DNA of 6,015 nt, taken from positions 1-6,015 of the forward strand of contig JASEGX010000147.1 of assembly GCA_030017815.1 (NCBI GenBank). The letters are read 5' to 3'. This document shows positions 1-4,744 of the stretch, piece by piece. The notes beneath the pieces were generated by a model. The model ran no database searches. It was given only the letters and a program-made list of their open reading frames with translations, and was not told the DNA's origin. Source of the stretch: Thermodesulfobacteriota bacterium. GTDB lineage: Bacteria; Desulfobacterota; QYQD01. A program made the position numbers and the translations under genes. Position 1 is the stretch's first letter. Each line of letters begins with the position of its first letter.

Positions 1-66
1 CGAGTCGTTTCAATCCGTTGTTCAAGAAGCCCGTTGTTTGGCGCCGATCTTTCTAATAAGGAGGGC

Positions 67-85
67 CACGTTCGTGCAGAACGTG
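67..85. repeat. Perfect hairpin upstream of a Y1 transposase remnant
   Basis: The arms CACGTTC (67-73) and GAACGTG (79-85) pair perfectly around a 5-base loop, GTGCA. The hairpin lies 38 bases before the ATG of a REP-associated transposase remnant. Y1 transposases of the IS200/IS605 and RAYT families are known to recognise short hairpins near their element, so this could be a surviving recognition site; that link is inference. There is no T-run after it, so it is not a terminator. The rest of 1-122 shows no gene that I can support. Confidence 0.5.
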
Positions 86-122
86 CTTAACATGCGGATG
101 CGTTTATGAGATATAGGGGACT

Positions 123-179
123 ATGCCAAGATTAGCGAGATTGGATGCCTCTGGTATCTTGCATCATGTTATCGGGCGG
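123..179 (+). pseudogene. 5' remnant of a REP-associated tyrosine (Y1) transposase
   Basis: Translation from the ATG at 123 gives MPRLARLDASGILHHVIGR, which matches the very characteristic N-terminus of REP-associated Y1 transposases (usually MPR-ARLD--G-LHHV--RG). The match ends there. The frame stays open to a TAG at 261-263, but the later residues are simply the wrong strand of the adjacent HEPN/MNT genes, and nothing of the catalytic HxH motif or the nucleophilic tyrosine is present. A purine-rich AGGGGA lies just before the start. Intact members are about 150-300 residues and nick single-stranded DNA at REP hairpins. This is a dead fragment of 19 codons. The family call rests on a short but distinctive motif. 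Confidence 0.7.
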
Positions 180-222
180 CATCAAGAACATGGCGGACAT
201 AAACAATATCATCACGCTGCAT
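169..222 (-). pseudogene. Truncated HEPN (DUF86-like) toxin gene, first 17 codons
   Basis: On the minus strand an ATG at 222-220 opens MQRDDIVYVRHVLDAAR and then a TAA at 171-169. This resembles the first helix of HEPN/DUF86 RNase toxins, which typically begin with a (R)DD--Y--H-LDA-- pattern. Its start overlaps the last 11 bases of the upstream MNT gene, the usual translational-coupling arrangement of MNT-HEPN pairs. Full-length HEPN toxins are about 100-140 residues and carry a catalytic R-x4-6-H motif towards the C-terminus; none of that is present. The reading breaks exactly where the Y1 transposase fragment on the opposite strand begins, so rearrangement or insertion removed the rest. 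The toxin must be inactive unless the remainder lies elsewhere. Confidence 0.7.
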
Positions 223-520
223 ATTGTACCACCGCCGTAGCTAAGACTTTATCTCTGAAATAGCGGCTTAAATCTTCAGGTGTGCGGAGGTCCACCTTCC
301 GTCCACCTAACATGGCAGATAATGCATCTTCCATATCAAACAGACGGAAGAAACTTGGCGCCCTTCCAGGCTCGAATTCCACCAGTATATCTATATCGCT
401 CCCTGACCCGAAATCATCCCGAAGAACGGAACCAAAGAGAGAAAGCTTTCGGATGTGATGTTTCTTGCAGAATGATGTAATTTTATCTTTGGAGAGTTCC
501 ATTTGAGCTTTTTTTCTCAT
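212..520 (-). CDS. mntA: MNT-family nucleotidyltransferase, antitoxin of a HEPN/MNT module
   Basis: This is a minimal nucleotidyltransferase of about 102 residues, the usual size for MNT antitoxins. Numbered from the chosen start, the signature runs LFGSVLRDDFGSGSDIDILVEF: G30-S31, then D42-x-D44 as metal ligands, with the third carboxylate probably D77 in RKVDLRT. The C-terminal FRDKVLATAVVQYAA is also typical. Family members neutralise a cognate HEPN RNase, in characterised cases by transferring AMP to a tyrosine of the toxin. The HEPN partner begins in an 11-base overlap but is cut after 17 codons, so this is an orphan antitoxin. Start choice: AAGGTGG precedes tandem ATGs at 523 and 520, and 520 has the better spacing. 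An in-frame ATG at 556 would add 12 residues, but I see no comparable ribosome binding site for it. Confidence 0.88.
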   Translation of the reverse strand: MRKKAQMELSKDKITSFCKKHHIRKLSLFGSVLRDDFGSGSDIDILVEFEPGRAPSFFRLFDMEDALSAMLGGRKVDLRTPEDLSRYFRDKVLATAVVQYAA

Positions 521-577
521 CATTCCACCTTCACTATATTTAGGCGATGCCCTCATTGTTTCTTGAACTTAACCGGC

Positions 578-617
578 TTGACATTCGTCTCAATCTCATC
601 AAATATAAGCATGTCAA
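578..617. promoter_or_regulatory. Divergent intergenic region with inverted TTGACAT / ATGTCAA
   Basis: The space between the MNT gene (minus) and the cysteine-cluster gene (plus) contains TTGACAT at 578-584 and its exact inverse ATGTCAA at 611-617. Each arm is a consensus -35 hexamer, TTGACA, one for each direction. The matching -10 elements are poor. On the plus strand the best is TATAAG at 604-609, 20 bases from the -35, which is too far; on the minus strand nothing good lies at 16-18 bases. The pair could instead be a repressor operator, since toxin-antitoxin modules are often autoregulated through inverted repeats. Both readings are tentative. Confidence 0.3.
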
Positions 618-672
618 TCCAAAATTTTAGAGAAAATATCACGAAATTAAAGGGTTGGTCAAGGGATTAGTG

Positions 673-1194
673 GTGGTGAAGGCAACTCTAACTACATCAG
701 AAGAACTAAGAGAAGTATATGGAGATATCCGATTCTTGTTTGAATGTTATCCCCGCGAAGCAGAAGATATCCGCCGCCTGGCTTTGGAGGTAAAGACCGG
801 TATTGAGGCTACAGACCCGCTGATCCAGGAAATGACATCGGAAGTCTGTCCCCACTGCAAAAGTTCAAACTGTACGAATCTAAACGGCCGGTTTGACTGG
901 TGTGACCTGATTTATTTGGCGGCGCTGGGGCTGGAGTTACCTCCTTTCAGGGATGGTTTGAGAGATGAGGAGCCGTGCCAGTTTCTGGCAGAAAGGGGCT
1001 GCATCCTGACCCGCACCATGCGGCCGCATCGCTGTAACTGGTGGTATTGTGAACCCTTACTGGAAGTTATCGAGAAATGGCCGCCCCGTAAACAACGCAG
1101 GTTTATTTCTTCCATAGAGAAAATAACCCTGACCCGAAAGAGAATGTGTGATGAATTGAAGACGATACAGGATGGGGTTAGGAAGGCCGGCTAG
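673..1194 (+). CDS. YkgJ-like cysteine-cluster protein (putative metal/Fe-S binding)
   Basis: About 173 residues, soluble, no signal peptide. The segment EEPCQFLAERGCILTRTMRPHRCNWWYCE resembles the second half of the YkgJ/UPF0153 cysteine-cluster family, whose pattern is roughly C-x-FL-x-C-x-I-x-RP-x2-C. The first half, here CPHCKSSNC followed by C77, is less canonical: YkgJ proteins usually have a CC pair. Numbered from the chosen start, the cysteines are C59, C62, C67, C77, C102, C110, C121 and C126, with R117-P118. Such clusters probably hold zinc or iron; the function of the family is poorly defined. Start choice: AAGGGA at 661-666 is well spaced for GTG at 673; GTG at 670 or 676 and TTG at 655 are alternatives. 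It is divergent from the MNT gene and has no obvious partner. Confidence 0.75.
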   Translation: MVKATLTTSEELREVYGDIRFLFECYPREAEDIRRLALEVKTGIEATDPLIQEMTSEVCPHCKSSNCTNLNGRFDWCDLIYLAALGLELPPFRDGLRDEEPCQFLAERGCILTRTMRPHRCNWWYCEPLLEVIEKWPPRKQRRFISSIEKITLTRKRMCDELKTIQDGVRKAG

Positions 1195-1235
1195 GTTGCG
1201 TATCTTTGTTTAATCAATTCGTAAAAAAGACTTTT

Positions 1236-1327
1236 CACCGCTGAGCACGCAGAGTCCGCAGAGAAAAACTGTAAATTATTTAATATGTTATCTCGGCGTT
1301 CTCTGCGGTAATTTTGATTTTACAGTT
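1236..1327. repeat. Dispersed palindromic repeat with two interleaved inverted repeats
   Basis: The left arm ACCGCTGAGCACGCAGAG (1237-1254) and the right arm CTCGGCGTTCTCTGCGGT (1292-1309) are inverted copies matching at 15 of 18 positions. The left arm continues into CCGCAGAG and an A-run. This resembles the dispersed 'ACCGCAGAG-ACGCAGAG' repeats that I recall from Desulfobacterota and other environmental genomes. A second, perfect inverted pair, AACTGTAAA (1267-1275) and TTTACAGTT (1319-1327), is interleaved with the first. It lies between two convergent genes and fills most of the 167-base gene-free gap 1195-1361, where I see no classical T-tailed terminator; it may serve as one. Confidence 0.6.
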
Positions 1328-1361
1328 ATCTTGGTTAGGTTGTAAAAGAGGTAGCGGCTAT

Positions 1362-1718
1362 CTACTTTCTTGCCTTGCACCCTTCATTTCCCGGAATCCA
1401 GTTTGTGTGCCAGAACTTATAAAAGTCCGAAGACCGTATAGAGTTTTCCGGTATGGAAAGTTCTTGACAGAGGCGAATAAGCCTTGCTTTATCTGTAGAT
1501 ATAATGTGATAAGACTTTTTTCGCCGCGAAAGGTAGTTCTCGTGTATGGATATGAACCCTCGCTCCGCCCAGGTTATAGCGTCGGGAATTTTTTCCAGGG
1601 GGAATATTTTGATTTTGAAATGGAATTTGCGACCTAAAGTTTCTATATTTTTGTCAAGTTTTGTCATACACGGGACCTGACGTATCTTTCTCCGGTAAGA
1701 TTTTAAAGGACTTTCCAT
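1362..1718 (-). CDS. Small hypothetical protein, family not recognised
   Basis: A 118-residue basic protein with no signal peptide or membrane segment. I do not recognise the family. It has a lysine/arginine-rich N-terminus (residues 4-35), a segment rich in aromatic and charged residues, WAERGFISIHENYL (50-63), and a helix-like KARLIRLCQELSIP (77-90). The final residues WIPGNEGCKARK are encoded by DNA resembling the CCGGAATCCAG end of dispersed repeats, so the native C-terminus may have been replaced by repeat sequence. The ATG at 1718 is preceded by GGAAGG at a 7-base spacing, which supports translation; M18 is an alternative start without a ribosome binding site. The plus-strand frame 1314-1637 over the same DNA looks less protein-like. 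The gene lies in the AT-rich part of the window, downstream of and co-oriented with the membrane-protein gene. Confidence 0.5.
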   Translation of the reverse strand: MESPLKSYRRKIRQVPCMTKLDKNIETLGRKFHFKIKIFPLEKIPDAITWAERGFISIHENYLSRRKKSYHIISTDKARLIRLCQELSIPENSIRSSDFYKFWHTNWIPGNEGCKARK

Positions 1719-1743
1719 TAAGGAACCTTCCGCTGTTATCTTT

Positions 1744-1765
1744 GACCTTTTACGAGTTCATCATC
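1744..1765. repeat. Possible dispersed-repeat end (TTTTACGAGTTCATCA)
   Basis: The string ACCTTTTACGAGTTCATCA, and its inverse TGATGAACTCGTAAAAGGT, resembles an end motif that I remember from dispersed repeats of Desulfobacterota genomes, where it often accompanies GGAATCCAG-type sequence like that at 1389-1401. Only single copies occur in this window, so the call rests on recollection. The rest of the gap 1719-1881 shows no gene, terminator or convincing promoter. Confidence 0.25.
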
Positions 1766-1881
1766 TTTATTAGTAGTTGCCAACTTTCTATTGTCATATC
1801 GGCAATGATTTGTACCAACTTAAACAAATAAAGACGAATATTTCTAACTGGCTGATAAAATACAGGAAACGTTACAGGCGG

Positions 1882-2442
1882 TTATTTCTGGATGGATACC
1901 GGGGTGAAGGTATTGTTTATTTTTACCCTGAGTTTTTTGTTTTTGTATTGTGCCAGTATGTTTTTAGAGTCCGTGTTATCGAGAAAATTTATAGTGAGAT
2001 GATCTACTTTGGTCCCGGTTATCCCGCTGGTGACCTTTACTGTTTGTAAGACGGTTTCTGTATGTTGTTTGACAAGATTAATGATAAATTTCTTTAATTC
2101 CGGATCTTCGGTCTTGAAAAAATCGTCCCGCGTGTAGAGGGAGATGATTACATCATGGGTCAATGGGGGTTGGTTAACCAGGCCATAGAATACAAACTGC
2201 CTGTTGAGATTTAAGGATAAGCGGGCGCTGGTAATGTTAATAAAGTTGGTAAGTTCCATATTAAGAAGGTGGGTTTCGAGTTTGTCTATGCGCAGTTGAG
2301 TGGTGGCTATGGCATTATCCATCTCTCCCCATTTTTTATGGGATTGATTCAGTCGCCAGAGGACATAAGCCGAAAAAGTAATAGCCGATATGCTGACAAT
2401 TATCGTTATAATGTTAAAAATGAGGTTTTTCTTATGATCCAT
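1882..2442 (-). CDS. Hypothetical single-pass membrane-anchored protein
   Basis: 186 residues; I do not recognise the family. After MDHKK comes a strong hydrophobic helix at residues 7-29 (LIFNIITIIVSISAITFSAYVLW), with basic residues in front, so an N-in topology with the rest in the periplasm or outside is likely. Residues about 38-68 (W-G-E-M-DNAIATTQLRIDKLETHLL) look like a short coiled coil. The remaining ~115 residues are mixed alpha/beta in character (for example FVFYGLVNQPP, HDVIISLYTRDDFF, FIINLVKQH, VDHLTINFLD). No enzymatic motif is evident. No Shine-Dalgarno precedes the ATG: the CCTCCT just upstream is on the wrong strand. It is divergent from hisB and shares a promoter region with it. 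AT-rich codon use contrasts with the his genes, which may indicate separate ancestry. Confidence 0.65.
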   Translation of the reverse strand: MDHKKNLIFNIITIIVSISAITFSAYVLWRLNQSHKKWGEMDNAIATTQLRIDKLETHLLNMELTNFINITSARLSLNLNRQFVFYGLVNQPPLTHDVIISLYTRDDFFKTEDPELKKFIINLVKQHTETVLQTVKVTSGITGTKVDHLTINFLDNTDSKNILAQYKNKKLRVKINNTFTPVSIQK

Positions 2443-2474
2443 AAAATAGTTCAGGAGGCACTTTTTAATTTACT

Positions 2475-2504
2475 TTTACAGGCGATTGGTTTAAAGACTA
2501 TAGT
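2475..2504 (+). promoter_or_regulatory. Sigma70-like promoter for hisB cluster
   Basis: TTTACA (2475-2480), an 18-base spacer and TATAGT (2499-2504) give a reasonable housekeeping promoter with transcription starting near 2511, about 50 bases before the hisB ATG. It is the best candidate in the 119-base gap. Its -10 lies within the palindrome ACTATAGT (2497-2504), which also provides the opposing promoter. No attenuator with a histidine-rich leader peptide and no T-box is visible in the short leader. Confidence 0.5.
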
Positions 2505-2524
2505 TAAAAGCCTAATAAAGTCAA
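2497..2524 (-). promoter_or_regulatory. Opposing sigma70-like promoter for the membrane-protein gene
   Basis: Read on the minus strand, TTGACT (2524-2519), a 16-base spacer and TATAGT (2502-2497) form a promoter that would start near 2490 and give a leader of about 47 bases. It shares the -10 palindrome ACTATAGT with the hisB promoter, so RNA polymerase could bind in one direction or the other but not both at once. Confidence 0.5.
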
Positions 2525-2561
2525 ATGGTTTTTGTCATAAGGATACTCACAGGGTAGATTC

Positions 2562-3161
2562 ATGAAGAAGAAGCCAGGGCGTAAGGCCAAAGTAGAGAGA
2601 AAGACGAAGGAAACGGATATTTCTCTGAAATTCAGCCTGGATGGAGAGGGTAAAAGCGATATCAATAGCGGTATTGCCTTCTTCGATCACATGCTCACCC
2701 TTTTTGCTGCCCATGGATTTTTTGACCTGGTCCTAAGGGCCAGGGGAGATATAGAAGTGGATTTCCATCATACCGTTGAAGATATTGGTATATGTCTGGG
2801 AGACGCCTTGCGGGAGGCCCTGGGTGAAAGACAGGGAATAAGGCGCTATGGACAGGCCATCGTTCCGATGGATGAGGCATTGTGCCAGGTGGCAATAGAT
2901 ATCTCCAACAGGCCATTGCTGGTCTATAATGTTAAAATGAGACAGGGCAAGGTAGGGATGTTTGACACACAATTGGTCCCTGAGTTCCTGCAAGCCCTTG
3001 CCACGCGCGGGGGTATCACCCTTCATGTTAATGTCATGTATGGCCGGAATGCCCACCATATAATCGAAGCTGTTTTCAAGGCCCTGGGAAGGGCTTTGGA
3101 CATGGCTGCCGGCTTAGATGGCCGGGTTAGTGGTGTAATCTCAACCAAGGGTCTTATTTAG
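2562..3161 (+). CDS. hisB: Imidazoleglycerol-phosphate dehydratase
   Basis: HisB dehydrates imidazole glycerol phosphate to imidazole acetol phosphate, a late step of histidine synthesis, in the cytoplasm as an oligomer with bound manganese. The 199-residue length fits the monofunctional enzyme with no fused histidinol phosphatase. Diagnostic motifs are FFDHML (H43), [10 protein letters not shown] (H69, H70, E73), [14 protein letters not shown] (134-147) and [17 protein letters not shown] (H165, H166, E169). These histidines and glutamates form the metal sites. The C-terminus STKG is the usual phosphate-binding end, although the common proline before it is isoleucine here. The N-terminus carries about 8 extra lysine/arginine-rich residues before the usual [10 protein letters not shown] start. 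It is the first gene of the local cluster, 29 bases before the lipoprotein gene. Confidence 0.98.
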   Translation: MKKKPGRKAKVERKTKETDISLKFSLDGEGKSDINSGIAFFDHMLTLFAAHGFFDLVLRARGDIEVDFHHTVEDIGICLGDALREALGERQGIRRYGQAIVPMDEALCQVAIDISNRPLLVYNVKMRQGKVGMFDTQLVPEFLQALATRGGITLHVNVMYGRNAHHIIEAVFKALGRALDMAAGLDGRVSGVISTKGLI

Positions 3162-3190
3162 GTGTTAGCGGCTTCAAGTGAGGAAGTACA

Positions 3191-3871
3191 ATGAATGGCA
3201 TAGGGAAAGTCTGTTTTTGGGTGACGGCGCTTTGGATTTTGTGTTCTGCATGCATAGGCTGTGGCGGTAAGTATACTGAGTTAGAGAAGAAAGCCGGATT
3301 GACCACAAAGACAATAGCGGTTCTCCCTTTTGAGGCTGAAGCAGCGGTAGAGACGGGCCAACAATATGTGACCTGCAGTGTTTGTGGTAGCGCCTACAAG
3401 GGGGGGCATATTGAGCCCAGGGCGGAAACTGTTCTGTCTGACCTGCTCTTTGAGAAGTTGAAGGACAATCCGAATATCATCCTGCTAACGATTGGGCAGA
3501 GTAAAGGGTTGTGGGCGGATGCCCTGGCCGGCTTGGGAGGTGTGCCATATACGAAGATTTTGCAAAGGATTGGCGAGAAGTCAGGGACTGACGCTGTATT
3601 GTATGGACGGATATTCCGGTATGAAGAACGGGAAGGCCGTACTTATAGTGTCCAGCGTCCTGCCTCTGTGGCTTTTGATCTCCATCTGGTGCGGACTTCT
3701 GACGGCGTTATTATATGGAAGGGGCGCTTTGATGAGACGCAGGCCTCTTTAATGGAAAATATACTCAGGTTTCCTTCCCACCTCAAGAGAGGGTTTAAAT
3801 GGCTTACGGCCGACGAACTGGCCAGAGAAGGCGTGGATAAAGTGATGGAGGATTTCCCTCAAGAGCGATAG
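3191..3871 (+). CDS. Lipoprotein with CxxC motif, located between hisB and hisA
   Basis: 226 residues. A signal peptide of the lipoprotein type (basic K6, hydrophobic 7-20) ends in LCSACIGCGG; C21 (after C-S-A) or C24 would be the lipidated cysteine, with Cys rather than the usual Leu at -3. Then follow KTIAVLPFEAE (40-50), an opening strand seen in CsgG/TolB-like and GNA1162-like envelope lipoproteins, a CxxC at C62-C65 followed by H73, GTDAVLYGRIFRYEER (132-147) and a conserved-looking block SVAFDLHLVRTSDGVIIWKGRFDETQ (159-184). I think it belongs to an uncharacterised family common in Desulfobacterota, but I cannot name it. GAGGAAG lies 5 bases before the ATG. The 29-base gap from hisB and 66-base gap to hisA suggest cotranscription, although an envelope lipoprotein has no known role in histidine synthesis. 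Confidence 0.85.
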   Translation: MNGIGKVCFWVTALWILCSACIGCGGKYTELEKKAGLTTKTIAVLPFEAEAAVETGQQYVTCSVCGSAYKGGHIEPRAETVLSDLLFEKLKDNPNIILLTIGQSKGLWADALAGLGGVPYTKILQRIGEKSGTDAVLYGRIFRYEEREGRTYSVQRPASVAFDLHLVRTSDGVIIWKGRFDETQASLMENILRFPSHLKRGFKWLTADELAREGVDKVMEDFPQER

Positions 3872-3912
3872 GCCGTGGAACACTCTATAATTGTGGGAGT
3901 GAACTGATCAGC

Positions 3913-3937
3913 ATGAAGGAGTACTGTCTATAACGTT
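3913..3937 (+). promoter_or_regulatory. hisA translation-initiation region with a 6-codon mini-ORF
   Basis: The only good Shine-Dalgarno before hisA, AAGGAG (3916-3921), ends 16 bases before the ATG at 3938, which is too far for ordinary initiation. It lies inside a tiny frame ATG-AAG-GAG-TAC-TGT-CTA-TAA (MKEYCL, 3913-3933) that stops 4 bases before the hisA start. No alternative in-frame hisA start exists downstream of that site, and the hisA N-terminus MIVVPAIDLK is canonical. Whether the mini-ORF is translated is unknown. Confidence 0.25.
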
Positions 3938-4678
3938 ATGATTGTTGTGCCAGCCATAGACTTGAAACAAGGCCGATGTGTTCGCCTGAGACAGGGCGAT
4001 ATGGCTCAGGAAACGGTGTTTTCCAACAACCCGGTGGAGATGGCGCTGAGATGGGAATCGGATGGGGCAGAATTACTGCATATTGTGGATTTAGACGGCG
4101 CTGTAACCCAAAGACCGGTAAACCACGAAAGTATCAAAAATATCCTTTCGGCGTTAAAAATACCGGTGCAGGTTGGTGGCGGTATCCGTGATAGTGAGAC
4201 CATTAAGACATATCTTTCCTGGGGGGTGGATAGGGTGATTCTGGGCACGGTAGCCCACAGAAATCCAGACTTGGTGAAGGAGATGTGCCGCATCTTTCCG
4301 GGCAGGATTGTGGTTGGAATCGATGCCAGAGATGGAAAAGTGGCTGTCGAAGGGTGGACAGAGACAACGGATACCGATGTCCTGACGCTGGCCAAAAAAT
4401 ACGAAGACTTTGGGGTACGGGCCGTCATTTTTACCGATATCAAACGCGACGGTATGCAGACCGGCCCCAATATTGAGGCTACAAAAGATCTGGCCCGTTC
4501 GGTAGGCGTGCCTATTTACGTCGCCGGCGGGGTTTCGACACTGGATGATATTAAAAAAATCGCGGCCATAGAAGATTACGGCGTAGAAGGAGTTATTACG
4601 GGTAGGGCAATTTATAGCGGGACTTTAAATTTCCGGGAGGCTGTATTGATTACCCGAAGCCCGGCATCCGCACGATAG
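3938..4678 (+). CDS. hisA: ProFAR isomerase (HisA)
   Basis: HisA is 1-(5-phosphoribosyl)-5-[(5-phosphoribosylamino)methylideneamino]imidazole-4-carboxamide isomerase. It converts ProFAR to PRFAR by an Amadori rearrangement, the step before the HisH-HisF synthase. The 246 residues fit the single-domain (beta-alpha)8 barrel. Catalytic D8 lies in VPAIDLK and the second catalytic aspartate is D129 in VVGIDARDGKVAVEGW. Phosphate-binding loops are VGGGIR (79-84), AGGVS (196-200) and TGRAIYSG (221-228), and TDIKRDGMQTGPN (166-178) is the usual half-barrel motif. It follows the lipoprotein gene by 66 bases. hisF and hisH do not follow: the next gene is convergent. The last residues after LITRSPASAR run into a short heptamer repeat immediately downstream. 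Confidence 0.98.
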   Translation: MIVVPAIDLKQGRCVRLRQGDMAQETVFSNNPVEMALRWESDGAELLHIVDLDGAVTQRPVNHESIKNILSALKIPVQVGGGIRDSETIKTYLSWGVDRVILGTVAHRNPDLVKEMCRIFPGRIVVGIDARDGKVAVEGWTETTDTDVLTLAKKYEDFGVRAVIFTDIKRDGMQTGPNIEATKDLARSVGVPIYVAGGVSTLDDIKKIAAIEDYGVEGVITGRAIYSGTLNFREAVLITRSPASAR

Positions 4679-4680
4679 CG

Positions 4681-4708
4681 ATCAGCAATCAGCTTTCAGC
4701 CTTCAGAA
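4681..4708. repeat. Four degenerate 7-base tandem units after hisA
   Basis: Directly after the hisA stop come ATCAGCA, ATCAGCT, TTCAGCC and TTCAGAA, four tandem heptamers with the core TCAGC. Such heptamer arrays (often ATCAGCT-like) are seen in intergenic regions of some Desulfobacterota; that comparison is from memory. The fourth unit forms the small palindrome CCTTCAGAAGG with the next bases. The 66-base convergent gap 4679-4744 shows no T-tailed terminator for either gene. Confidence 0.45.
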
Positions 4709-4744
4709 GGATGTTCGGCTCACCTGTCCATCCCAATCACTTAT

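Noticed and set aside
1314..1637. 107-codon plus-strand frame opposite the small hypothetical gene
   Set aside because: Begins inside the dispersed repeat, lacks a ribosome binding site and has a less protein-like composition than the minus-strand frame.
1777..2049. 90-codon plus-strand frame
   Set aside because: It overlaps the end of the membrane-protein gene in antisense and has no start signals.
2269..2565. 98-codon plus-strand frame running into hisB
   Set aside because: Antisense to the membrane anchor and across the promoter region; no family resemblance. AGGAGG at 2453-2458 is followed by no suitable start.
2695..3059. Minus-strand open frames of 73 and 108 codons inside hisB
   Set aside because: Shadows of the unmistakable hisB gene, with no ribosome binding sites or familiar motifs.
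3492..3752. 86-codon frame within the lipoprotein gene
   Set aside because: An out-of-frame shadow of the lipoprotein gene with no start signal of its own.
3863..3891. TATAAT at 3886-3891 as a hisA promoter
   Set aside because: The -35 position at 17 bases reads GAGCGA, which does not resemble a sigma70 element.
4006..4470. 154-codon minus-strand open frame across hisA
   Set aside because: It is fully antisense to a certain hisA gene, and its composition (rich in Ser, Thr, Pro, Ile) is what the antisense frame of this gene would give.
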